Positions 26,050 to 32,952 of a DNA stretch of 64,000 bases are shown here, in pieces. Under the pieces are notes generated by a model. The model ran no database searches. It saw only the letters and a program-made list of their open reading frames with translations, and was not told the DNA's origin. This DNA comes from Lewinellaceae bacterium (GTDB lineage: Bacteria; Bacteroidota; Bacteroidia; Chitinophagales; Saprospiraceae), in NCBI GenBank assembly GCA_016710765.1, contig JADJUJ010000001.1:558001-622000 (forward strand), given 5' to 3'. Numbering within the stretch: the stretch's first letter is position 1; every line of letters begins with the position of its first letter. A program made the position numbers and the translations under genes.

Positions 26050-26832
26050 CTATTCTACAATTTTATCTGCAGCACTCACCTGTTTCAAAAAATCAGCCAA
26101 CAAATCATTAAAGACTTCTGGTTTTTCCATCATAGGAGCATGACCACATTTGTCGAGGAAGTGTAACTGAGAATTTTCAATTAACTCATGAAACTTTTCA
26201 GCAACGAAAGGCGGTGTCACATTATCCTGCTGTCCCCAAATGAGTAAGGTCGGCGCTTTGATGTTGTGCAGTTTGTCACCCAGATTATGCCGGACAGCCG
26301 ACTTAGCCGTGGCTACAACACGGATGGCTTTATTGCGATCATTGACGATACCGAATACCTCATCCACCAATTCTTTACTGGCAGTATTGGGATCGTAAAA
26401 TGTATCAGCCGTTTTTTGCTTGATGTAATCATAATCGCCGCGTTTGGGAAAAGCGGTACCAAATGCACTTTCAAAAAGGCCTGAACTACCCGTAAGGGTA
26501 ACCGACCCAATCCGCTCAGGATGTGCAAGTACATACAATAAGGCGATATGCCCGCCAAGAGAGTTGCCCAATACATGTACCTTCTCGTAACCCTTGTACG
26601 CTACAAAACGAGAGACAAAATCAACAAGTCCAGTAACCGAAACCTGAAGAATAGGCATTTCATAAATAGGCAGCATAGGCACCACCACATTATGGGTTTT
26701 GGAAAACCGACGAATAATGCCTTCAAAATTGCTCAGGGCACCGAACAGCCCGTGCAGTAACATTAGGGTTTCCCCATCAGTACCGGATTCTATGTACCGG
26801 AAACCGTCCTCTTCTTTGATCGGTATATTCAT
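26050..26832 (-). CDS. Alpha/beta hydrolase (MhpC-like)
   Basis: The 260-residue cytosolic hydrolase has an oxyanion strand MLLHGLFGALSNFEG, nucleophile elbow GNSLGGH, acid in LLIWGQQDNVTP and catalytic His in CGHAPMMEKPE. The frame continues to a TTG at 26859, but that codon lies inside the predicted -7 element, so ATG 26832 (MNIPIKEED) is chosen. The substrate is unknown; the MEKPEVFNDLLADFL ending is common to generic carboxylesterase/meta-cleavage-type members. It is separately promoted from ctaA. Confidence 0.85.
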   Translation of the reverse strand: MNIPIKEEDGFRYIESGTDGETLMLLHGLFGALSNFEGIIRRFSKTHNVVVPMLPIYEMPILQVSVTGLVDFVSRFVAYKGYEKVHVLGNSLGGHIALLYVLAHPERIGSVTLTGSSGLFESAFGTAFPKRGDYDYIKQKTADTFYDPNTASKELVDEVFGIVNDRNKAIRVVATAKSAVRHNLGDKLHNIKAPTLLIWGQQDNVTPPFVAEKFHELIENSQLHFLDKCGHAPMMEKPEVFNDLLADFLKQVSAADKIVE

Positions 26833-26856
26833 GCCTAGATGCAAATAGTTAAGTGG

Positions 26857-26864
26857 CAAAAATA
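26857..26864 (-). promoter_or_regulatory. -7 element (TATTTTTG) of the hydrolase gene
   Basis: On the minus strand TATTTTTG matches TAnnTTTG and sits about 25 nt before ATG 26832, implying a leader of about 18 nt. Confidence 0.55.
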
Positions 26865-26916
26865 GTCGAACCTAAGCGAATTACCAAAAGCTACAATGGA
26901 TTGGTAGAATTGCTGT

Positions 26917-27993
26917 TCAGTCATTCTTTACCGTTCGAATTTGATAAGTTGATAACAATGCCAGGCCAAATAAAATAACAGCACCAGCCTGATGGTATAC
27001 GCCTAGACCAATTGGAACCTTCGCTTTACAATTGATCAAAGTAAAGATACCCAAGCAAACCTGAACGACCAACATTCCGACCAACATCCACCGCGATCTT
27101 TGATAAACGACGGGGCCTTGGCTCCTTTGCTTGTAAACAAAAAACAAGATCAAAATGCTGAGTACGTAAGCTACATTTCGGTGAAAAAACTGAATCAGGG
27201 CTGGCATAAAAGGATTAACATCGTAATGAATAAAACTATCGGACTTCCATTGCGACGCATCAAGCAATACATTCGGCAAAAATACGCCATGCATTGTAGG
27301 CCAAGTAGGATAGAAAAGGCCTGCCTTGGATCCCGACATCATTGCGCCCAATGCTATCTGTACAAATGTAATCCCCACAATCCACCACGCCCACTTCTTC
27401 AACGACGTACTGGCCCAGGCAACAGGCTTGGGGTGAAAGGCTATAAAGGTGGTCCACAGCAAGTAGCCAAAAATGATGAGCGCCATACAAAGGTGCAGCG
27501 TCAGGTTGTACGCATTTACCCATGGGCGATTGATGAGGCCACTCGCCACCATAATCCAACCGAAGAACCCTTCCAGTCCGGCAAGGAGCACCACGACCAC
27601 CATACGGGGTAACAGGCGCTTGCTGAACATGCCACGAAACAGAAACCAGCCAAATGGGATGATAAAAACGAAAAACATCAACCTGGCCCAAAACCGGTGA
27701 AAGAATTCCCAGAAGTAAATAAATTTGAAGGCAGGCAAATCCATACCCTGATTTATCTTCTGGTATTGTGGCGTTGCTTTGTACAATTCAAATTCCGTTT
27801 GCCAGGCTTGCTCCGACAAAGGTGGAATAATACCATGTACAACCTCCCACTTGGTAATGCTGAGTCCGCTACCGGTAAGACGCGTAACCCCACCAATAAT
27901 GACCTGCATAAAAATCATGACAAGTCCGGCTATCAGCCATATTTTGAGGGCTCTGGAAATCTGGGTATCTTCCGTGAATGCTATCTTGAACAT
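26917..27993 (-). CDS. ctaA: Heme A synthase (COX15/CtaA)
   Basis: The 358-residue inner-membrane protein oxidises the C8 methyl of heme O to give heme A for aa3-type cytochrome oxidase. It has about eight membrane helices. The family signature GGVTRLTGSGLSITKW is near residue 34, and heme-ligand histidines lie in EFFHRFWAR, LTLHLCMA, QFFHRNVAY and VYHQAGAV. The length is that of the alphaproteobacterial/mitochondrial type 2 COX15 rather than short Bacillus CtaA. Cytochrome oxidase genes are not nearby. Its 5' end borders the candidate replication origin. Confidence 0.93.
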   Translation of the reverse strand: MFKIAFTEDTQISRALKIWLIAGLVMIFMQVIIGGVTRLTGSGLSITKWEVVHGIIPPLSEQAWQTEFELYKATPQYQKINQGMDLPAFKFIYFWEFFHRFWARLMFFVFIIPFGWFLFRGMFSKRLLPRMVVVVLLAGLEGFFGWIMVASGLINRPWVNAYNLTLHLCMALIIFGYLLWTTFIAFHPKPVAWASTSLKKWAWWIVGITFVQIALGAMMSGSKAGLFYPTWPTMHGVFLPNVLLDASQWKSDSFIHYDVNPFMPALIQFFHRNVAYVLSILILFFVYKQRSQGPVVYQRSRWMLVGMLVVQVCLGIFTLINCKAKVPIGLGVYHQAGAVILFGLALLSTYQIRTVKND

Positions 27994-28020
27994 CTTGCAG
28001 TTTAAATTTTAAAACATCAA

Positions 28021-28653
28021 ACAAAAGTAAGTTGGAAAGGATATTAACTTATCCCCATAACTGATGTCCTTTAATAATTTATAATGATTTAAAATTTCAT
28101 TTACTCCTCTTATCATTAGTGCTGTTAGTTTGTGGAAAACTGCATAACTACATTATCATGAGCACTTATAAAGAACAGTTACCCGCTTTTTCCACATTCT
28201 ATACCGTTATTACAAGTTGAAGGTCAGCATTTTACCAAGTTTTACACAGGCTTGTTTAAAAAATTTAGAAAATACCCCATTTTGGACCAACATTGCTGTT
28301 AGCTGTTAGCTGTTGTTTGGGTACGTGTACTTTATCCACGTGTTCTCTACCCTGCCGGATAATTTGCTCCAATCTTGTTAGCGACTGTGTATAAACTTAA
28401 AGTTATTGTTAAGTTTTCCACAACAACAGCACCGATACTTGCATTGGTAACGCGTTGAAAAACAGCGCATTGAATGGCATCTTTTTTGGGCCTGTGAATA
28501 ACTTATGAAGCAATTTGTTTTTAATATAGTTTAAACTCAAATAACTGATATAAAGTTAAATACGGGTGTGTAATATTTTTAATTTAAAATAATATCGCAA
28601 AAAGTGCATTTTATTCAATAGAAAACCAACGTATATTTTAAAACAATTTTACC
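28021..28653. other. Candidate chromosomal replication origin (oriC)
   Basis: This ~630-nt gene-free region lies between divergent ctaA and the SRAP gene. Six exact DnaA boxes (TTWTNCACA on either strand) occur at 28131-28139(-), 28188-28196(+), 28240-28248(+), 28386-28394(-), 28414-28422(+) and 28493-28501(-). One-mismatch boxes lie at 28049, 28332 and 28567. With equal base frequencies about 0.04 exact matches are expected in this length. An AT-rich stretch at 28501-28620 (about 20 % GC by count) could be the unwinding element. Two parS-like sites 3-4 kb away and a change in G/C bias agree. dnaA is not adjacent, which is common in Bacteroidota. Confidence 0.82.
28295..28315. repeat. Three tandem GCTGTTA-type heptamers within the candidate oriC
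   Basis: GCTGTTA, GCTGTTA and GCTGTTG follow each other without gaps. Short iterated heptamers in an origin could be protein-binding repeats, or simple slippage products. Confidence 0.6.
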
Positions 28654-29331
28654 ATGTGTGGCAGATATTCATTCGTACCCACCAAGCAGCAATTAGAACA
28701 GGATCTGGCAGATGTTGAAATCCCTTCTCAGTTGAAGATAAGGTTTAATGTAGCACCAACGCAAAGTATTTATGTGGTGGCCAATGATCGGCCGCATCAA
28801 TTACAATCCATGTATTGGGGTTTGGTTCCCTTCTGGAGTAAGGATGGGGTGATTACAGGAAGAATGATCAACGCCAGGGCGGAAGGTATTCAGGATAAGC
28901 CATCCTTTAAAGATCCAATCCGCAGGCGTCGTTGCCTGGTTCCGGCCGACAGTTTTTACGAATGGCGGACGGAGGGTGGCAAGCGAAAGGTACCTTATCG
29001 CATTATAGATACACGCGGTAATTTGCTCCTGCTGGCAGGTATTTGGGATGAGTGGGGCAGAGGGGTTGATCGTATTAGGACCGTTTCCATTATCACCACT
29101 CCACCCAATGCGGAGATGTCGTCATTACACGATCGTATGCCGGTAATGCTAGACAGGGCTGCGGCAAAGCATTGGTTGGAGCCGTTGCCGTTGGATGCCG
29201 TGCTACATTTTTTAAAAACACCGGAAGATGATATTTTAAAATATTACCGAGTATCGGAAAAATTGAATCACGCTGGGTATGAGGGAAGAGATCTGCACGA
29301 TGAAGTGCCAGAGCAACCCAGTTTGTTTTAA
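28654..29331 (+). CDS. yedK: SRAP-family abasic-site shielding protein (YedK/HMCES)
   Basis: This 225-residue protein covalently captures abasic sites in single-stranded DNA through its Cys2 after Met removal. The start MCGRYSF is exact and so fixes the initiation codon. Other active-site parts are FNVAPT (Asn32), FYEW (Glu103) and LHDRMPV (His159). The family protects stalled forks from AP-site breakage. Its position directly beside the candidate origin is notable but may be coincidental. No operon partner. A strong terminator follows. Confidence 0.93.
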   Translation: MCGRYSFVPTKQQLEQDLADVEIPSQLKIRFNVAPTQSIYVVANDRPHQLQSMYWGLVPFWSKDGVITGRMINARAEGIQDKPSFKDPIRRRRCLVPADSFYEWRTEGGKRKVPYRIIDTRGNLLLLAGIWDEWGRGVDRIRTVSIITTPPNAEMSSLHDRMPVMLDRAAAKHWLEPLPLDAVLHFLKTPEDDILKYYRVSEKLNHAGYEGRDLHDEVPEQPSLF

Positions 29332-29352
29332 AGATTTGTGGAAATGACAAAA

Positions 29353-29380
29353 AAAAGGCTATCCAAGAGGATAGCCTTTT
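29353..29380. terminator. Bidirectional terminator after the SRAP gene
   Basis: A perfect 12-bp stem (AAAAGGCTATCC at 29353-29364 with its complement at 29369-29380) has an AAGA loop and serves the convergent SRAP and M23 genes. Confidence 0.9.
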
Positions 29381-29407
29381 ATCTGCTGTTTATTGTATTC
29401 GGAAATG

Positions 29408-30391
29408 CTAATCAAATGACTGGTTGGCCATATTGGCACTGTTGGCCAGTTGCTGATATTCTTGCGGCGTCAGGTTGTCCATGCAAAAGTTGATAGGATT
29501 GATAGGCGCACTTTTGTAATGCACTTCATAGTGAAGGTGAGGTGCTGTAGAAGTACCAGTATCACCAACCTCGCCAATTTTATGGCCTTTCTTCACTTTT
29601 TCTCCAACTCTCACGGTCATTTTGCTCATGTGTGCATACCAGGTCTCATAGCCGTAACCATGGCTTACTTTCACACAATTACCATATCCCTGGTGCCAGC
29701 CGGCTTCCACCACGGTACCATCACCAGTTGCTTGAATGGGTGTACCGATGCGCGCAGGAAAGTCAACGCCTTCGTGGAATTTTTTAACCTTGTAAATGGG
29801 GTGAATGCGATAACCAAAACCCGAAAGAATGTTCATGCTTTTTTGCAATTTATCCTCCCGAACGGGTTTAATGCTTGGCATACTGGCGAGCATTTTTTGT
29901 TGGTTATTGGCCAGTTGCTGAACGGTGTCCAGCGATTTACTTTGAAGTGCAAGTTGAAGTGCAAGTTTATCCATCTTCTCCAGCGATTCGCGAATGGTTT
30001 GGCCACTGTACTTGAAAGCGTTGACCTCTGGGTGGGCATCATGGCCACCTATACCACCATTCCATACATCTTCATCGATTGGATCCATTCCGAACACCGC
30101 GCGGTGAACACCGGCATCGCGTTCCTGGATATTTTGGAGGACCTTAGACATTTGGTCCACCTGGTTGTCTAGTTGCTTGTATTTATAACCCATTTGGTCC
30201 ACCTCACGCAACAATTCTTGTTCTCGGGGTGATGGGAAGTAGGTGTAAAGTACCGTAAGAAGAAGAACGGAGGTTACCAATACAACGGAGAAAAAACCGA
30301 AGGCTTGCCAAATTCGCGTCTTAAAAGGTACAACTACTTTCTCGTAGGTAAGCGTATGGATGTTGTAAACAAACTTTTCTTTCTTGCCCAT
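29408..30391 (-). CDS. Membrane-anchored M23 (LytM-type) peptidase
   Basis: The 327-residue protein has a cytosolic basic N-terminus, one membrane helix (about 29-50), a periplasmic coiled coil (about 55-95 and 130-175) and a C-terminal LytM domain. Zinc-binding and catalytic residues are present: His206 and Asp210 (FHEGVDF), His254 (YAH), and His285/His287 (PHLHYE). It should cleave peptidoglycan peptide cross-links during growth or division. The coiled-coil plus LytM layout resembles division-linked endopeptidases. A 436-nt gene-free region lies upstream. Confidence 0.92.
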   Translation of the reverse strand: MGKKEKFVYNIHTLTYEKVVVPFKTRIWQAFGFFSVVLVTSVLLLTVLYTYFPSPREQELLREVDQMGYKYKQLDNQVDQMSKVLQNIQERDAGVHRAVFGMDPIDEDVWNGGIGGHDAHPEVNAFKYSGQTIRESLEKMDKLALQLALQSKSLDTVQQLANNQQKMLASMPSIKPVREDKLQKSMNILSGFGYRIHPIYKVKKFHEGVDFPARIGTPIQATGDGTVVEAGWHQGYGNCVKVSHGYGYETWYAHMSKMTVRVGEKVKKGHKIGEVGDTGTSTAPHLHYEVHYKSAPINPINFCMDNLTPQEYQQLANSANMANQSFD

Positions 30392-30827
30392 ATAATGTGC
30401 TTATACCAAATGGATCAAACGATTGCAGCCGATAACATAAAAAGGGCGTGCATTTTCCGATTCTTGCCAGTGACCTATGGATTAAATTTTGGGTCGGAAA
30501 TCGTTATGAATAGATTCGCTTGGTTTGTTAGAATAAGGCGTTCAAAGTGTATTACACTGACAAGAGAGACAAAATTAGCAAAGAGTAAAATGGTAACCAA
30601 ACAAATTGCCTAAAAAATACATTTTTGTTTTATCTAAACCGTAAATACCACTTTTTAACAATCATTTGTGTTGGTAATGGGTTTTATTCCCCATTATCAT
30701 TCTTCGTTCAATCAAAAAGAATGTATAAAAAAACTGCTCAAATTTTGATTGAATGGTCAAATATGCATCGTGAAAGGCACATTCAAAAGACTATCTGACA
30801 ACTTTAACTAAAAGTTTGTCGCCCAGT
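30392..30827. other. Gene-free stretch with an 11-bp inverted repeat
   Basis: I see no convincing gene here. The stretch is AT-rich and holds the upstream region of the M23 gene. It contains a perfect inverted repeat, TTCAATCAAAA at 30707-30717 and its complement at 30743-30753 (25-nt loop), and a small hairpin AACTTT/AAAGTT at 30800-30816 just past the stop of the next minus-strand gene. Neither has a clear T-tract. Confidence 0.5.
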
Positions 30828-31583
30828 TTACTCAACAGCAAGATCTAAAATCATGATTTTTTGCCAAATTTTACCCGAAAGTCCCTGTGTAAGGCTTTGA
30901 AGATCATTTACAGCGGTTAATACAACAGGGTCGTCCATGTATTGGGCAAACAGCGCTGAGACCTTACTGATCAGGGCAAGTAATTCGGAGCAATAGTCGA
31001 GGTATCGGGTGAGTTCATAACTGGAAAGTTGTGGTTTTTTTGGTTCTACAGCCAACTGATTTTTAGCCAGCAGATCCGCTGGGTCTTTGGTAAGTTGGTG
31101 CATATCCACTACGTGGGCCACACTTCGGAGCCGGTGAAGTGCTTTTAAAGCAACGTGTTGCTTGAGGCGTTTTTCCAGATTAATTAGAAAATACAGCGCG
31201 AGGCTGAAAAAAATCAACTCATTCAATGCGGCTTCTGATGCTTGTAGAATTTCTGAAAAGTCCTGGGTATCCAGCGAAAAACGTTGGACCAATGCGGCCA
31301 CTACGCTGAACCCAATGTACAGCAAAACCAATGCAGCAGCGATAATGGCCAGTCGTACGGGCCAAATGGGTTCACTAAGTTGGAGAGAGAGTTTTCGGGC
31401 CCGCGATGCCTCGTCCTCAAATTCTTTACAAACCTGAAGCAGTCCGGACTGTGGAAAGCGGTTTTCAATTCGCAATTCCAATTTCTTGATTGTACCCAGG
31501 ATTTGGGCAGCATTCAATTCAAGGTAGTGTGCACCCTTTTTACTTCGTAGGGTATACACTTTATAAAAATCTAGGAAAGACAT
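30828..31583 (-). CDS. Membrane protein of unknown function
   Basis: The 251-residue protein has two hydrophobic helices (roughly residues 75-100 and 125-145) between helical, charged cytosolic regions. No recognised family. The frame is open upstream to a GTG at 31607, but ATG 31583 (MSFLDFYKVY) is the better start. A short gap separates it from the YceI gene on the same strand, without evidence of shared function. The helical N-terminus and Glu-rich C-terminus suggest protein-protein contacts only. Confidence 0.6.
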   Translation of the reverse strand: MSFLDFYKVYTLRSKKGAHYLELNAAQILGTIKKLELRIENRFPQSGLLQVCKEFEDEASRARKLSLQLSEPIWPVRLAIIAAALVLLYIGFSVVAALVQRFSLDTQDFSEILQASEAALNELIFFSLALYFLINLEKRLKQHVALKALHRLRSVAHVVDMHQLTKDPADLLAKNQLAVEPKKPQLSSYELTRYLDYCSELLALISKVSALFAQYMDDPVVLTAVNDLQSLTQGLSGKIWQKIMILDLAVE

Positions 31584-31667
31584 AACATTTGGTTGTTGCT
31601 TCGTCACTCATTTCACCCACAAAAGGTGCGCGATCGAACAAATAAACGAAGAAACAACCAAACTTTA

Positions 31668-32210
31668 TTAAGCCTGGGGCTGGGCCATAGCATATTGTAC
31701 ATTGGCGACGATTTTCACTTCATCGCCCACTACAGCACCACCCGCTTCGGTGAGCGCGTTCCAAGTCAGGCCAAATACTTTGCGGTTAATTTTTCCACTA
31801 ACCTCAAAGCCCGCTTTGGTATTCCCATAGGGGTCTTTTGCTACTCCTCCAAATTCCACCTCGAAGGTGATGGGTTTGGTAACATTGCGGATCGTAAGAT
31901 CGCCATCCAACTGAAAATTACCATCGCCCATTGAACGAAGCGCAGACGATTTAAAGGAGATTTTTGGAAAGGCCTGGGTTGAAAAAAATTCTTCGCTGCG
32001 CAAATGATTGTCACGTTGTTCCATGCCTGTATCCAGAGATGCAGCATCAATATCAAACGAAATACTGGCGTGAGTGAATTGATCATCGTCGGTTTGTACC
32101 GTAGAATTAAATTTGCTGAATTTACCTGATACGTTGGATACCATGAGGTGGCGAACACGAAATGTAATTTCAGAATGGACAGCATCCAGCTGCCAGTGAA
32201 TTTTTGACAT
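31668..32210 (-). CDS. YceI-family lipid/isoprenoid-binding protein
   Basis: This 180-residue lipocalin-like protein opens with the YceI signature WQLDAVHSEITFRVRHL and has GKFSKFNSTV, FDIDAASLDTG and LTIRNVTKPITFEVEF. YceI folds bind long isoprenoid chains such as polyprenyl-phosphates or quinones in a beta-barrel. No signal peptide is visible, so this form is probably cytosolic, which is common in Bacteroidota. It is divergently arranged with a TetR regulator whose promoter contains a possible operator, suggesting regulation by it. Confidence 0.92.
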   Translation of the reverse strand: MSKIHWQLDAVHSEITFRVRHLMVSNVSGKFSKFNSTVQTDDDQFTHASISFDIDAASLDTGMEQRDNHLRSEEFFSTQAFPKISFKSSALRSMGDGNFQLDGDLTIRNVTKPITFEVEFGGVAKDPYGNTKAGFEVSGKINRKVFGLTWNALTEAGGAVVGDEVKIVANVQYAMAQPQA

Positions 32211-32295
32211 GGGTTATTTATTTGAACGGTTAAAGAATACCATTAAAACAAGGAAGGTATAAAATGGTTGTATGTACAATTATTTTTTCACCACC

Positions 32296-32326
32296 TTGAC
32301 AGTGAATGAAAATTCATTTAATTTTG
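32296..32326 (+). promoter_or_regulatory. tetR promoter with inverted-repeat operator in the spacer
   Basis: TTG at 32296-32298 and TAATTTTG at 32319-32326 are spaced by 20 nt, a very good Bacteroidota promoter. An inverted repeat AATGAA-AA-TTCATT (32305-32318) fills the spacer exactly, as expected for autorepression by the TetR protein encoded next. Confidence 0.6.
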
Positions 32327-32346
32327 TCTGATAATCCAGTGGAACG

Positions 32347-32919
32347 ATGCGAGAAAAAGACCCCAATAAGCAAGCGCTCATTTACAAGTCTGCCCTGAAA
32401 CTGGTCATGCAGGAAGGTTTAACGGCCTTGAAAATGGGTGTTTTGGCAAAAGAATGTGGCATTGCTGCGGGCACCATCTACCTGTATTTTGTGGATAAGG
32501 AGGATTTGGTGCATCGCTTGTACCAGCATTTGCAGGATAATAATGCAAAACAGTTGCTCGAGGGTTACAAGCCCGAACAGTCTTTTTCGGAGAATTTTCA
32601 AGCGCTTTGGTTCAATTTACTTGACCTGGCGTTAAGTTCACCGGAGGTCACCGCTTTTTTAAAGCAGTACGAGCGCTCTCCCTATTCGACATCAATTGAA
32701 AAAACAACCCAGGAACCAATACATCCGGCCTTGTTTGAACTTTTAGACAGTGGAAAAAAGGAAGGGGTAGTCGCCAATATTGATACGACTTTACTGGTAG
32801 CGCAGCTGAGTGGGGGAATAAGCGAACTGGCGTATTGGCACGAAAGCGGCTTGATTAAGCTCAACCCGGATGCACGCCGGCAGGCATTTGCACTGGCCTG
32901 GAAAATGATAAGACCGTAG
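32347..32919 (+). CDS. TetR-family transcriptional regulator
   Basis: The 190-residue protein has an N-terminal helix-turn-helix (about 8-55; GLTALKMGVLAKECGIAAGTIYLYFVDKEDL is the classic TetR pattern) and a helical ligand-binding C-terminus. It is transcribed away from the YceI gene, and the intergenic region carries its promoter and a likely operator. By the usual logic of divergent TetR genes it may repress itself and yceI in response to a small ligand. The ligand is unknown. Confidence 0.88.
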   Translation: MREKDPNKQALIYKSALKLVMQEGLTALKMGVLAKECGIAAGTIYLYFVDKEDLVHRLYQHLQDNNAKQLLEGYKPEQSFSENFQALWFNLLDLALSSPEVTAFLKQYERSPYSTSIEKTTQEPIHPALFELLDSGKKEGVVANIDTTLLVAQLSGGISELAYWHESGLIKLNPDARRQAFALAWKMIRP

Positions 32920-32952
32920 CCAAAGACTTACGGGAAAAGGATGTAAAATACA

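Noticed and set aside
28332..28341. A third CACGTG core (TTATCCACGTGTTCTC) considered as a parS site
   Set aside because: Only the left half fits; the right arm does not complement it. It is better counted as a one-mismatch DnaA box.
29450..30172. 240-codon open frame antisense to the M23 peptidase gene
   Set aside because: It is a shadow of a well-supported gene on the other strand, with no recognisable motif.
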